Shown here one piece after another: positions 10,741 to 22,928 of a DNA stretch of 64,000 bases. A program made the position numbers and the translations under genes. The stretch's first letter is position 1. Every line of letters begins with the position of its first letter. The stretch spans positions 496,001-560,000 of the forward strand of contig JAKSXM010000107.1 of assembly GCA_022575985.1 (NCBI GenBank), in the 5' to 3' direction. A model generated the notes under the pieces. The model did not search any database. It saw only the letters and a list, made by a program, of their open reading frames with translations, and had not been told where the DNA came from. This DNA comes from Anagrus nilaparvatae (lineage: Eukaryota; Arthropoda; Insecta; Hymenoptera; Mymaridae).

Positions 10741-12612
10741 ATGAAGATCCTGCAATTGATTTTTCCATTGACGTTTCTGAATTTAGTTCATCCTACTGCT
10801 GTTTTTGAATGTTTAATAAGTCAGGTTTTAAAGGAAGTCAAACCAAGTCACGTAACTTTATTTTCTGACTTTGAGAATGTGAGTGCAACCAACCATCGCA
10901 TTTATCAAACAATCCATGGACAGCTAATGAGTCAAATCCCAACTACAGTTTTCGATCTGAACAATCGACCGCCACCGATGCAATGGAAAGGAAATTCAAT
11001 CGTTGAATACAATTCAAATATAACAGCACCACTGCATTTTATTGTTTTAACCGAGGATTTATTACAAGTCAAAAGTATTTACAAACTTAAGAAATCATTA
11101 AAGCTTATTTGGGAATCTCTATTTTATTTGAGTTCTACAAAAATTGTCCTAATACTTAACGCTAGAACGAAATTTTCATGGAAGAGCCTTTCTAACTTTT
11201 TGGAACCTGCAGAGATTGAAAATTTGATTGATTTTACCATTCTTTATTGTTATTCCAAAAAATGTTCCATCGCTAGTTATAATCGTTTTTCAGCCTTCAC
11301 AATGTGCAGAAACTTTGAGAATAATTCCATTCTTCAAATATTTCCAAATAAAGTGCAGAATTTAAGCTCTTACGAAATGCGAGTAGGAGTTGAGAATGCT
11401 AGTTGGCCTGATGGTTACCAAAATTATACCTTAAACTATAATTGCAAAGGAAATAATTATCAGTTTATACTCGTTTATAAACTTTATGAATGTTTTGTAA
11501 GTGCAATGAATATTAAATCCAGAATTGTACCTGTTGATGACAGCGGTTACGTCACAGACGACATAAAAAATTACAAATTAGATGCATTTTTTGATATGAC
11601 GTACTATTCACCCCTTGATTACAATCTTTTAGACACTTACTTACTAAGAAACATAAAATTCAACTTGTATCTTCCTTGTATTCGTTTAAAAAATCTTAAA
11701 CTCCCAAAGAGCATTTTATATTCTTTCTTAGCGATTATTGCGGTGGCTTTTACTTTCTTATTTTCTGTTCGCATTTTCAAGTTTAGAAGAGAAGAATGGT
11801 CAGCGTTCAATATTTACAGCTTTTTGTTGGGCATTGGCGTAGATTTGGAACCACGTCGTTCTCTGAGGTCACTAATAATGTTTTTAACTTTGTTCACTAT
11901 CGGGTTCTTTTTTGCCTCAGATCTCATAGGTGACTTAACAGGCTTCAAATACAAGAATAGAGAAGTAGCCGTCATTGAAACTTTGGAAGATATTTTTAAA
12001 AAAAATCTGACTGTAATGTTTCATCTAGACAACCCATTTCTTCTTGAACATTTCAGATCTACGTCAACAGGTATTTTTAAAAACATTACCGAAATGACAG
12101 AGAACTATCATTCTTATAGATTTTCTGCCAATCAAGTTATTTTGATGGGTGAAGATGATGCTGAAAAATATTTAGATAGAAGTTACATACTGTATAAAAA
12201 TTCTTCATTAGATTTAGGCTACTTATTCAGTGATTTGACCGTAGCGGAAGCTCATTATGCGATTATGTTTCCGTTTAATTCTCCTATTAGAAATAAATTT
12301 GCTGAAATTCACATGAGAATAATGGAAGCTGGATTGGATGTTAAGTGGAAATCGGATTACGATAACGCTAACAAAGTCGATAAAAGTATAAAACCCGATG
12401 AGCTGAATGAAGAAGAAGACATGTTGATTTGGGTCGTATGTATGGTTATGACCGTAGGAGTAATAATTTCTTCTATTGTGCTTCTTATTGAATATATACG
12501 ACATTATTATTCGTTAAAAAAATTACGCAGATACAGCTTATTGGCTAATCTGAGAAGAATTATTGGAATTTTCAAAAAAAGTAGTAGTAAAGTTAAACCT
12601 TTTTCAGTTTGA
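10741..12612 (+). CDS. Divergent ionotropic receptor (IR family), intronless
   Basis: Single exon of 623 codons. The layout is that of insect ionotropic receptors, ligand-gated channels of chemosensory neuron membranes related to glutamate receptors. A signal peptide (about residues 1-21) is followed by an extracellular N-terminal part (22-210) and a ligand-binding S1 lobe starting near SWPDGYQNYT (221-230). TM1 lies at about 325-343, a re-entrant pore loop at about 353-370 (EEWSAFNIYSFLLGIGVD), TM2 at about 376-398, the S2 lobe at 400-555, TM3 at about 562-586 and a short basic cytoplasmic tail follows. The classical glutamate-binding residues are not obvious, as is usual for divergent IRs. 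The ligand cannot be inferred. No stop or frameshift interrupts it, so it looks functional. The ATG is preceded by 'actgaaaaa'. The 93-codon antisense frame at 12,223-12,504 is a shadow. Confidence 0.88.
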   Translation: MKILQLIFPLTFLNLVHPTAVFECLISQVLKEVKPSHVTLFSDFENVSATNHRIYQTIHGQLMSQIPTTVFDLNNRPPPMQWKGNSIVEYNSNITAPLHFIVLTEDLLQVKSIYKLKKSLKLIWESLFYLSSTKIVLILNARTKFSWKSLSNFLEPAEIENLIDFTILYCYSKKCSIASYNRFSAFTMCRNFENNSILQIFPNKVQNLSSYEMRVGVENASWPDGYQNYTLNYNCKGNNYQFILVYKLYECFVSAMNIKSRIVPVDDSGYVTDDIKNYKLDAFFDMTYYSPLDYNLLDTYLLRNIKFNLYLPCIRLKNLKLPKSILYSFLAIIAVAFTFLFSVRIFKFRREEWSAFNIYSFLLGIGVDLEPRRSLRSLIMFLTLFTIGFFFASDLIGDLTGFKYKNREVAVIETLEDIFKKNLTVMFHLDNPFLLEHFRSTSTGIFKNITEMTENYHSYRFSANQVILMGEDDAEKYLDRSYILYKNSSLDLGYLFSDLTVAEAHYAIMFPFNSPIRNKFAEIHMRIMEAGLDVKWKSDYDNANKVDKSIKPDELNEEEDMLIWVVCMVMTVGVIISSIVLLIEYIRHYYSLKKLRRYSLLANLRRIIGIFKKSSSKVKPFSV

Positions 12613-14617
12613 ATAGAAAACGCTTTCGAATATTACTGCAGTTATACGTTACCTCAAAGAATACGTAAATATTAAGTTTCGACTAAAAATCATTTATGAT
12701 TAATAATCTTTTGCAAAAAAAGAAATTTCAATTTTAGATATATGGAGGATTCTACTCCAACTGATCCCAAGTTGGACTAAAGGATCGTAGGAATCGGTCC
12801 AAACAATTTTTTCCTGAAAGGCAACTAAAAATAAGTACTTTAAGCCAATTGTAGCTTTCTAGATCGAATTCTTGATTTTTAGTAGCCGTTTTTGTGTTTT
12901 GGCCTATCGTGGTAAATTGACTCAAAATATTTTTATATTTGCTGCCAAATACTTATTTTAAAAATATTTTCCTCTTAGTTGTATATAGGAAATTTACCGC
13001 AGAATTCGATTCGGAGGTTCAAAATTTAATTTGGTTTGATTTTCTTCTACTTAGGCATAAAATTCTTGTTTCATAACCTATTATCACTAAAAACAGAAGA
13101 TTCTGATGTGATTTAAATTTACTTTTATTAAAATTTCAAAAAACAGTTTAGAAAATCGGATAGCCAGGGGAATTTTCGATCAAAAACTATTTTCTAATAA
13201 TTTTTTTAACATTCCTTCATGCTTTTATAATATGAAACAAAAGTCGAGCAAAATTTTGTGACTGGAAGCTTTAAAATCGGTCCAAAATTTCAAAAATTTA
13301 TACAGACAGATAGAAACGATTTTAAGATGTAAAAATTAGGGAGTAAGGATATTTTATATGTAAGATATATCACCTGTGCAAAGTAACAGCTCAATTGAAA
13401 GACCCCATCTGGAGGTCAACGTACGCTTCACATGAAATAAGCCTTTTCTGAATTGTTAACTAAAAGTAATTTATTTTTAGATCATTTTTTTGACAATTAA
13501 TACATTCTATAATTGGGGGGTGGGAAATTCATTTATTATCTGAAAATTAATATTGAATATTTTTTATATTTGATTCTGTTTCCTTGATAACGTAATCTTA
13601 AATTTATAGAAGTAAAATGGAAAGATATAGGCAAATAGGTATAACAGCTGGTTATCTTGGGATTATAACTCAAAGATTTTTTTCAGTATTTCATTTAAAT
13701 AAAATTCACTATTTTTTAATTTCCATAATCCTAATTTTTATTGTTCTCAAATCCTATCCTAAAAAGTACATGTCTTCGATACAGTAACTATGTACATTGT
13801 TATAGCTAAAAACCACTCCTGATTGGTTAATAAAAATGAATTGCTCAAATGTTTTTATTTTAAATTTGAAAATTTATTTATATAAATTTATGAAGTTATA
13901 GGTTATAGCATAAATATTGTGATAAAAACAAAATTTTAAATATAAAACCTCAAAATTTTTAGTATGTTTTTGTATAAATACCAAAAATAATTTTTAAATG
14001 TTTTAAAAATAAAACTTTTTTTTTATACAAAAAATGTGCGATTAATTAAAAAAAAACTAAAAACTCAGATCCTTCTAAATTTATTATAGCAAATAAAATA
14101 GTTTGTATAAAATATAAAAATTAAATTAGGTACTATGTTTATTTATAGGGTACTTTAAAAAACCGTTTTAAAATATAATTAATAAGTCACCAAGTTAATG
14201 GTACTATAGGTTATGATACTCGAAAGATAAATAATTAATTAATTATTTATCTTTCAATAGCTGAATTGGTTTAAAATTGTAATGTTTTAACCTTAACTTC
14301 TATTGTTTTAATAAATTTCCTAAAATTAGAACTCTCGTAGAAAAAGAAAGGGATATTATTTTTGTATTTTTTGTATAAAAATGATAAGACTAAAATTTTG
14401 AAAATTTCAGGTATCGGATTTATAATTTTAAAAATGACTATTTTTTTGTGATAATATTAAAATTCTTAGAATAAAAATTAATTATCTTTAACAGACTTCT
14501 CTGATCACTGTGAAATAGCTCTTTTACTGATCAAGTAAATTTTATTTACTGGAGAAAGCTATTTTTTCTGAATATACTAATTAACTACTCTTATACACTT
14601 TTATCACATTAATTTAT
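12613..14617. other. Intergenic region with decayed foldback fragments
   Basis: 12,737-13,040 resembles one arm of the family M foldback element (44,029-45,427): 'ggattctactccaactgatc' followed by gene-free sequence with 'agtagccgtttttgtgtttt' and 'ggaaatttaccgcagaattc'. A short perfect hairpin occurs at 14,225-14,262 ('gaaagataaataattaatt' and its complement). Otherwise I see nothing. Confidence 0.45.
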
Positions 14618-14620
14618 TAA

Positions 14621-14967
14621 CATGGAACATGTTCATTGGATGAAGTATTTGAAAAAGTCCAGCTCGGCAGGAGGGGTAGAAATGTTGATGTTTTTAGGGA
14701 GAGGGGTGAAATGGACTTAGAATATTTTCGATTTAGGGACTTAGAATAATTTGAAGTGGGAGTCAGGGCCTGATCAGGCTCTGATAAGAACAAGACCTAA
14801 GAATACTTTAGGTTTATGGACGTAGGATTATTTATAATTCGGGATTTATTGTAATTTCCTGGTAATTTCGGTTTTAAGACTTATAAAAATTAGGAGTATA
14901 CGTTAAGACTGTTATAAAAGAACATGTTCCATGATCGTTGGTTGTGTGAGAACACAAACCAGTTGTA
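14621..14967 (-). mobile_element. Family B MITE-like repeat, reverse
   Basis: From 'catggaacatgttcattgg' to a terminus that reads ACTTACAACTGGTTTGTG on the minus strand, with internal 'cttagaataatttgaagtgg' units. It has a GC-rich stretch where other copies have poly-C. Confidence 0.7.
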
Positions 14968-15012
14968 AGTTTTTAAATATAAATAACAAAAAAATAAATT
15001 AAAAACAACTAT

Positions 15013-15430
15013 ATGAGGGATTCCACGCCAATTGGGCCCAAGTTAAATTGAAGGGTCTCAGAAATGGGTTGAAACTATTTTTTTCCAAAAGTACAACTAA
15101 TGATAAGTTTCTATACCAATTTTTAGTTCAAATGGTTTAAACGATTAAATTTGTATTTTTGTGTGCAAAAGTTCATTTAAAAGAATCCAATTTCAAAAAA
15201 TTATAACTTACTTTTTGGACAAAAATTAATTAGTTTTATACTTTTTACTAAGCAAATGAAATTATTGAACATAATAATTAAATGTCACCGCAAAAATTAG
15301 GGTCATTTATTAAATTAAAATTTATCATTTACAATATTTTATCTCTTTTCAAATAATAATTTAAAATATTTTTAATAAATAATTGTTTGATAACGAATAA
15401 AAGGCATCAGTCATTCTCTGCGCGAAGCGC
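15013..15430. repeat. Decayed family M foldback arm
   Basis: 'gagggattccacgccaattg' and the following 150 bp resemble 12,737-12,900 and the outer arm of the foldback elements at 22,316-25,416 and 44,029-45,427. Only one arm is visible. Confidence 0.4.
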
Positions 15431-15659
15431 AGTTGTTTCTAGTAATTGTTAAAAAAGGGAGGGGAATAATATTTAAGCTTTCCTAAAGTCTTTTTTAGTT
15501 GACTTAAATCTTTATCATGTAAAGATGCAATGCACAAAACGTTTCTGAAACATTTTAAAAGCTTTTTCTTATTTTTGCTATATAAAAATAATGCGAGAAA
15601 CAAACTTAATTGGAAAAAAGAATTATGTGAACAAAAATTATTTGCATTAGACTAAAAAA

Positions 15660-16440
15660 ACGTTTTCCAAATGATTGTGCCCATGTGAAAAGATTAAGCC
15701 CACACAGCACAAAACCTTTTCAAAACGTTTTTGAAACGTTTCAAATGTCCGCTTGGTTTTTGGCCAATTGCTAGCAAACTAAGAGAGCTATGATACCCTG
15801 CATTTTGATAAAATGTAGCTCAATCTTTAAGGAAGGTGTACAACTTGGTTAGAGCACTTGCTTATCCAAGTTTTCGTGTAATCGAATTTTGGACGAAAAT
15901 GCATATTTTTTTTGTAAATTCGATTACACAAAAACTTGAATAAGCTAACTGCTCTAACCAAGTTGTACATGTTCCTTAAAGATTGAGCTACATTTTATCA
16001 AAAGGCAGGGTATCATAGCTCTCTTAGTTTGCTAGAAATTGGCCAAAAACTAAGCGGACATTTGAAACGTTTCAGAAACGTTTTGAAAAGGTTTTGTGCT
16101 GTGTGGGAGATTACCAATAAGCTTAATTTTGGACAAACTTACTCGTAAGCTTAACAAAAAAAGCTAAATAATTTAACCAATTTTTCGAAAAATATTTTTC
16201 AGCTGAAATTTATTAATCTTCTGTGAAGACACCTGGAAATACCCGAGAAATAAAAACATACATTTTTTTGCTAGAATTTTTAAACTCTAGATTAATTATG
16301 TCTTATTTCGGGAAGCCGAAGATTGTCAATGTAAGTTTTTTTTTAAAGAGTCTATTGGCGCATTTTCATTCTTTTTTTTGAACTTGAAAAATTTTTCACG
16401 CGGAGTTTTCGCGTTTATTTTACAAAGATTGCTTTTCTTC
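15660..16440 (+). repeat. Outer inverted flank, left arm
   Basis: Reverse complement of 45,890-46,300 at moderate identity. Anchors are 'taagcttaattttgg', 'cgaaaaatatttttcagctg', 'ctagaatttttaaactctag', 'cgggaagcc' and 'aaagattgcttttcttcttt'. A 409-bp MITE interrupts this arm but not the right one. The arm ends about 195 bp before the terminal repeat at 16,639, whereas the right arm ends only about 20 bp from its counterpart. A larger, older inverted-repeat unit therefore encloses the whole 30-kb block. Confidence 0.65.
15699..16107. mobile_element. 409-bp MITE with long terminal inverted repeats
   Basis: Arms of about 170 bp: CCCACACAGCACAAAACC at the left is exactly inverted at the right end, and the arms continue through 'gaaacgtttcaaatgtccgc' and 'ctaagagagctatgataccc'. 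Flanks AGATTAAG and AGATTACC could be a decayed 8-bp target duplication, which would fit a hAT-type element. Comparison with the right outer flank (about 46,270-46,290), where the same host sequence is uninterrupted, confirms insertion. Confidence 0.75.
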
Positions 16441-16654
16441 TTTTGCTTTCAAAAATTTTTAATAACACATCTTAAGAGTACTGGGTGCGCGCTATATATT
16501 GTTTTTACTTAATTTTTATTTTTATGGGTTTTGAAAATTTTTTTGGTAGCTGAGGAAAGTTTTCCCATTTTATTTAAATTTATATTAAATGTAGAATATT
16601 ATGGCATAAAAATATTAAATTTAATAAAAAATAAGGCCGCCCGGTGATGAAAAT

Positions 16655-17340
16655 TGACTGTTTTACTGTCCGCAAAGTCATTTTATAGTAAAAAAAACAT
16701 ATTTTGAATGTTCGTCGCAGACGGTAAAAAATTTGATAGTAAAATTACAGTCGATTTAAGGTCAAAAATATGTTCAAAAAACATACACATTTATAGTCAA
16801 TTCAAATAGTAAAAAAATAGATTTTTAATAGTCAGCATATAGTAAAAAAAACATCCAAAAAATATACACTTAAGAAAAAATATACAATCAAATCAGGTTA
16901 TTTTAACTGTCTTATGAATGTTACAAAAACATTCAAATGACGCCAGAAATATTTCATAAAATTTAGTACTATATTTTCAGTCATTTGAACCTTTTTTTTA
17001 TGTTCTAAAAACTAAGTATTATTATCAAAAATGATATAATTTAATGTCATAATAAGGTAAAAAAATAGTCACAAATATATATATTTAATATATTTTTGAA
17101 ATAAGAAAAAGTCAAATTTTTGTCATATTTTAGTTATAGACGGTACACATAATACATTATGCGAATAGTCAAAAAAATGTAAAATCAATGTTGAAAAAAC
17201 ATCCATTATTAGTCATAAAGACAATAATTTAGATAATTAAAAATCTAAAATCAAATAGTCATTACAATATTTAAAGAGTGTTCATATGACGTTAAAATAT
17301 TGTTCGCCTTACAGTAATAAAATTTACCGATTAAGGTTAA
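16655..17340 (+). repeat. Subterminal repeats of element O
   Basis: Irregular array of short motifs (agtcA, 'tagtaaaa', 'acatattttgaatgt', 'cagtcatttgaa') related to the regular ~199-bp satellite that follows. Such short repeated motifs near transposon ends often bind transposase, but that role is inferred. Confidence 0.55.
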
Positions 17341-19427
17341 AAGAATAGTCAAATAAATATATTTTGAATGTCTTTATGACACAACAGAATGTCTTAAGAA
17401 AAATTTTTAAAGTAAAATTTAAATCTTTTATTCAGCTTATAAAGCGTAAATAAATAGTCATTTGAACATAAAAATAGTATCCGTTTGACGATAAAAATTA
17501 GTCTAATTTTAGTAAAAATTTACGTCAGCGAAGGTCAAAGGAATAGTCAAACGAATATATTTTTAATGCCCTACTGACAAAACTAAGTGTCCGAGAAAAA
17601 ACTTTTATAGTAAAATTAAAGTCCTTCGCAGGGTTAATAAAAGCGAAAAAAAATGGTCATTTGAACATAAAAAAAGTATCCGTTTGACGATAAAAATTAG
17701 TCGCACTTTAGTGAAAATTTTAGTCAGCGAAGGTTAAAAAGATAGTCAAACGAACATATTTTTAATGTCCTACTAACACAACTAAATGTCCGAGACAAAA
17801 CTTTTATAGTAAAATTAAAGTCCTTCGCAGGGTTAATAAAAGCAAAAAAAAATGGTCATTTGAACATAAAAAAAGTATCCTTTTGACTATAAAAATTAGT
17901 CGCATTTTCGTGAAAATTTTTGTCATCGAAGGTTAAAAAGATAGTCAAACGAACATATTTTTAATGTCTTTTTGACAAAACTAAATGTCCGCCGAAAACC
18001 TTTTATAGTAAAATTAAAGTCCTTCGCATAGTTATTAAAAGCGAAAAAAATGGTCATTTGAACATAAAAAAAGTATCCGTTTGACGATAAAAATTAGTCG
18101 CACTTTAGTGAAAATTTTAGTCAGCGAAGGTTAAAAAGATAGTCAAACGAACATATTTTTAATGTCCTACTAACACAACTAAATGTCCGAGACAAAACTT
18201 TTATAGTAAAATTAAAGTCCTTCGCAGGGTTAATAAAAGCAAAAAAAAATGGTCATTTGAACATAAAAAAAGTATCCTTTTGACTATAAAAATTAGTCGC
18301 ATTTTAGTGAAAATTTTTGTCATCGAAGGTTAAAAAGATAGTCAAACGAACATATTTTTAATGTCTTTTTGACAAAACTAAATGTCCGCCGAAAACCTTT
18401 TATAGTAAAATTAAAGTCCTTCGCATAGTTATTAAAAGCGAAAAAAAATGGTCATTTGAACATAAAAAAAGTATCCGTTTGACGATAATAATTAGTCGCA
18501 CTTTAGTGAAAATTTTAGTCAGCGAAGGTTAAAAAGATAGTCAAACGAACATATTTTTAATGTCCTACTAACACAACTAAATGTCAGTGACAAAACTTTT
18601 ATAGTAAAATTAAAGTCCTTTGCAGGGTTAATAAAAGCGAAAAAAAATGGTCATTTGAACATAAAAAAAGTATCCGTTTGACGATAAAAATTAGTCGCAC
18701 TTTAGTGAAAATTTTAGTCAGCGAAGGTTAAAAAGATAGTCAAACGAACATATTTTTAATGTCCTACTAACACAACTAAATGTCCGAGACAAAACTTTTA
18801 TAGTAAAATTAAAGTCCTTCGCATAGTTATTAAAAGCGAAAAAAAATGGTCATTTGAACATAAAAAAAGTATCCGTTTGACGATAAAAATTAGTCGCACT
18901 TTAGTGAAAATTTTAGTCAGCGAAGGTTAAAAAGATAGTCAAACGAACATATTTTTAATGTCCTACTAACACAACTAAATGTCCGAGACAAAACTTTTAT
19001 AGTAAAATTAAAGTCCTTCGCAGGGTTAATAAAAGCGAAAAAAAATGGTCATTTGAACATAAAAAAAGTATCCGTTTGACGATAAAAATTAGTCGCACTT
19101 TAGTGAAAATTTTAGTCAGCGAAGGTTAAAAAGATAGTCAAACGAACATATTTTTAATGTCCTACTAACACAACTAAATGTCCGAGACAAAACTTTTATA
19201 GTAAAATTAAAGTCCTTCGCAGGGTTAATAAAAGCGAAAAAAAATGGTCATTTGAACATAAAAAAAGTATCCTTTTGACTATAAAAATTAGTCGCATTAT
19301 CGTGAAAATTTTTGTCATCGAAGGTTAAAAAGATAGTCAAACGAACATATTTTTAATGTCTTTTTGACAAAACTAAATGTCCGCCGAAAAACTTTTATAG
19401 TAAAATTAAAGTCCTTCGCATAGTTAA
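17341..19427 (+). repeat. ~199-bp satellite array, left block
   Basis: About ten units recognised by 'agtcaaacgaacatattttt' followed by 'aatgtc', and by 'ccgtttgacgataaaaatta'. Landmarks at 18,562, 18,761, 18,960 and 19,159 give a 199-bp monomer. Between 17,767 and 18,562 two monomer types alternate (one with 'cctactaacacaac', one with 'tttttgacaaaac') in a dimeric higher-order repeat of about 398 bp. The array resumes in the same orientation at 37,379, so it was one array split by element K. Confidence 0.85.
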
Positions 19428-19559
19428 TACCCCGATAACACAGCTTGCTGTTAAAAGTATTTACACAAAGTTTGTTCAAAGATGCGTCCGAATATTTCTC
19501 AAATATTGCTGCAAGTAATTGCGAATAAACATATGAGTAGCAAGTTTGCGGCAAGATTG

Positions 19560-19850
19560 TTGCAAGGAATTTAGTATGAAAAAAACAGTGAGTCGGGAGG
19601 AAATATTGAGCGGATAGCAAGTTTGCGGCAAGTTTGTTGCAAGGAATTTAGTATTAAAAGAAAGGTAAGTCGGGAGGAAATATTGAGCGGATAGCAAGTT
19701 TGCGGCAAGTTTGTTGCAAGGAATTTAGTATTAAAAGAAAGGTAAGTCGGGAGGAAATATTGAGCGGATAGCAAGTTTGCGGCAAGTTTGTTGCAAGGAA
19801 TTCAGTATTAAAAAACAAGTAAGTCAGGAGGAAATATTGAATGGATATAG
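19560..19850 (+). repeat. 77-bp subterminal tandem repeat of K, left
   Basis: Just under four units bounded by 'ggaggaaatattgagcggat' and 'gtttgcggcaagtttgttgc'. Two successive start points 77 bp apart give the period. The open frames across it are repeat artefacts. Confidence 0.85.
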
Positions 19851-20234
19851 CATAACCTTTAAATAATTATTTATCAGATTAATTAAATTTTATTTTAATA
19901 ATTAAAAATTAATAAAGTCAGCGACAAAGGTAAAATAAGTAGAATTTAGCTTTAAATGTTTAAACCTTAATATTATTAACGTTTTATTACATTCTCTCAT
20001 CCTTTTTTTTAACGAATGAACCTTCTTTAGATAAAAAGAAAAATTAAAAGGTATTAAAACTTTTGGAAAAAAATAGTTCATTGCCGAAAAATGATTAAAT
20101 TTTCATTAAAAATGAAAGAATTTTTAACTTTTCAATAAAAATCAGTGGTTAACCATATTTTGTAATCGACTACTTTCATCAAAAATTTATCTATTTTCCT
20201 GGCAAATTAACTATTTTTTCTTCTCATCGAGAAA

Positions 20235-20595
20235 GAATAACTTATAACCGGTTTGTGTAAACACAACCTAAATGCATGGAACATGTTTACTTCCAGCTGA
20301 GGAATAGGTATAATACAAATGTTTCTCAACATTAAAATACAATTTTCTAATTTTCTAATTTGTAATTATCACCTGTCTATCTGTTAAGATTCTAAACCCA
20401 AACAATTTTGATTCTCTAAACCTGAATTATTCCAAGTCCCCAAATCGATATTATTTTAAGTCCTTAAGTCTTATTTGACCCAGCCCCCTTAAATAAGAGA
20501 GATTTGATACCCCCCATTAAAAAGGACAAATTTGACCCCCCCCCAACCTTAATTTTCAAGTTCTGAAGTACCCCCTCCTTTTTTATTTTAATTAA
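20235..20595 (+). repeat. Family B sequence within left arm of K
   Basis: ACTTATAACCGGTTTGTG at about 20,240, 'catggaacatgtttacttcc', repeated 'attattccaagtcc' units and a poly-C tract near 20,535. The inverted counterpart in the right arm is 36,280-36,620, so the sequence was part of K before its arms took this form. Confidence 0.7.
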
Positions 20596-20639
20596 CCATT
20601 AATATTTTTATTTTTAAAATGTATCTCAAGAAAAAAAAA

Positions 20640-20755
20640 ACGCTGTCAAGTAAATGGCACTATGGTTTCTCATTAAAAATAACAAAATGTTCGTAATGGT
20701 CTATTTTACCTACACTGTAAAAAATAAATCCTGTGACTTTACGACAAAATTAGTA
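20640..20755 (-). repeat. Helentron-like 3' end and MITE G end in left arm of K
   Basis: Reverse copy of a family A terminus ('gctgtcaagtaaatggcac' then 'tggtttctc'), followed by the family G terminus CACTGTAAAAA at 20,714. The mirror image is at 36,101-36,232. Confidence 0.6.
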
Positions 20756-22315
20756 AATTTTCGAAAATTTAGTAATCTTTCGACAATAATCGTAAATTTA
20801 CAACTAAATCGTAATCTTTTTTACATAAAAAATTAACAAAAATAGCAATATTTATTTCTTTTGGGACGTGGTACTTAATTTTTTTTTTGTAAGTACTGAT
20901 ATCTAGAAAATACGTTTTATGAGCACCAAAAATTAAAAAAAAAAATTGACGAGGCCACGACTACCATCTTGATTTTTTGATAATCTGGACCCTATGGAAT
21001 GCAAAAAAAAACGTGAACACGAAATCGGCCATTGATATCAAAAAGATTTTGCCCGAGATTTTGCCTCTTTTATGTGAAAACCCGTAATTTCGTATTTGAG
21101 CTACCCTAAATTTTAAAAATAACTTTTTAGGTAAATAAAATTACAAAAAATAGATATAAAAATCTGATTGTCAGGGAAAAACCATTCCAGAAGAAAAAAA
21201 AAACTTATCTTTTTACGATGAAATTTAGTCAAGTTATCGTCAATTTAAGATTTTACTCAAATTCGTCTTAAAAAAGCTATTGAAAAAAGTTATGTTTCTA
21301 AACTTAAAATATGCATTATTTGCTTGATTATTACGGTAAAATACTAATTTTTTTTTTTAATCGCTTACCTTTTCCCTTAGTATTTATTTCTTCAAGAAAA
21401 AAATCATTTTTTTTTACTACATTTCAACTTTTAGGACAAAAACCAATGAAATTAATACTTACAGTTTTCAAAGGTTTCTGACATAAAAATTAAAATTTTG
21501 TAAATAAAAATGATTTCTTTCTTGAAGAATACTCCGGGAAAAATTAAACGATTAAGAAAAAAAAAATTATTATTTTACGATGAAAATCAAGCGAGTAATG
21601 CATGTTTAAAGATCCGAAACAGGATCTCGGCTAGCCTGAAAGATCGGGTTATGCAAAAGTCGGGCACTTTGGATTTTATCGCCAAAAATGAATGTTCAGC
21701 CTATAAGAAGATTGTACTTTTTTGGATTTATATCTTTCATCTAACTTCTTTCGAGTTATTTGATAAAACGTGTCTCTCGGGGAAGGGAAAATAAGCCAAA
21801 ATTGGCCCTGCTCGTATCGGGCTAAAATTTTCAGGAAAGGTTGCTTATTTGGTACCCAGAAATATGATCAAATCCATTTTATTTTTCAAACTCAGCCATC
21901 CTCTTCGAGATATTCATCAATATGTCTCCCATTTAAAATACATGGCAACAGCCATTTAGAAGCGGTTTTTTTTATTTTGCTTCACAATTTTAGTTTGTCC
22001 AAGCAACAAACCAGCGAGAAAAGTTTTTTTGACATTCAGTTTAAATAAATTATGACATAAATAATTTAATATACGGAATTTTTAAAAAATGTTATTTTTT
22101 CAATTTTAAACGCAATTTTTCAAACAATGGAGACGTTTTGCCACGTTGGCCATAACCAATCCTATTTATAATGAAGCAGGCATAAGAATGAATATTAAAA
22201 AAAACTTTTCTCATTGGTTGGTTGCTTGGTCAAACTAAAATTGTAAAGCAAAATAAGAAAAACCGCTACTAAATGGCTTTTTCCATGTATTTTAAATAAG
22301 AAACATCCCGACGAA
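20756..22315. repeat. Inner repeat of K with inverted copies
   Basis: 21,165-21,260 ('gattgtcagggaaaaaccat') recurs inverted at 25,690-25,790 and in direct orientation at 35,578-35,670. 21,890-22,050 ('catcctcttcgagatattca') recurs at 35,910-36,050 and is inverted locally at 22,195-22,310 and at 25,420-25,440. The open frames at 21,510-22,048 lie wholly in this repeat and show no domain. Confidence 0.6.
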
Positions 22316-22928
22316 TTTTCGAAATATCTCTTATGATCTCCGCTGATCTTTTTAGATCTCCGGAGATCACTTTTGATTTCTGGAGATCTACGGAGATCTC
22401 TGGAGATCTGAAGTGATCGCAAATTTCAGGTGATTTCTTTAGTTCTCTGGAGATCTCCGGAGATCTCCGGAAATCACTTTTGATCTCTGGAGATTACTGG
22501 AGATTAAAATAGATCTAAAGTAATCTCCAGAGATCACTGAGGTAAAAAAAAATGTTAGAAAAATTTAGAAAGAATATTTAGAATCATTAAGCAAAGTTAT
22601 AAAACGATAAACTTGATTATTTTACCTTATTTTTTGACTTTATTTAAATTTAAAAAATGCTACTATTAGTTATTTTACTAAAACCTGATGCAAAAATCAA
22701 AAAGTACAGCAATAAGTTTACTAATTTTTATAATAAAAATAATTATTGGAATCGTCTCAATAAGAAATACAATTAGGTAAATGAATAAAAAAAATTAGTT
22801 ATTTAATCATTAAAAATTCTAATAAATGTTTATAATTTTAATTACAATATGGGTCAATATTTGTGAACTGTATATGACTTTGCATGGTCGGGTCTTCAAA
22901 TCGGTTCCAAAGTATGTTTGTTCGAAAG

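Noticed and set aside
12223..12504. 93-codon antisense frame
   Set aside because: Complement of the C-terminal coding region of the ionotropic receptor.
19315..19774. Three overlapping minus-strand open frames with repeated MLSAQYFLPT starts
   Set aside because: They are translations of the 77-bp subterminal tandem repeat of element K. The same frame appears in mirror form at 37,081-37,320. No domain.
21510..22422. Frames of 75-94 codons sharing a peptide like KIHGKSHLVAVF
   Set aside because: The shared peptide comes from one inverted repeat present at 21.9, 22.2 and 35.9 kb. Frames are interrupted at different points and no start or splice context is shared.
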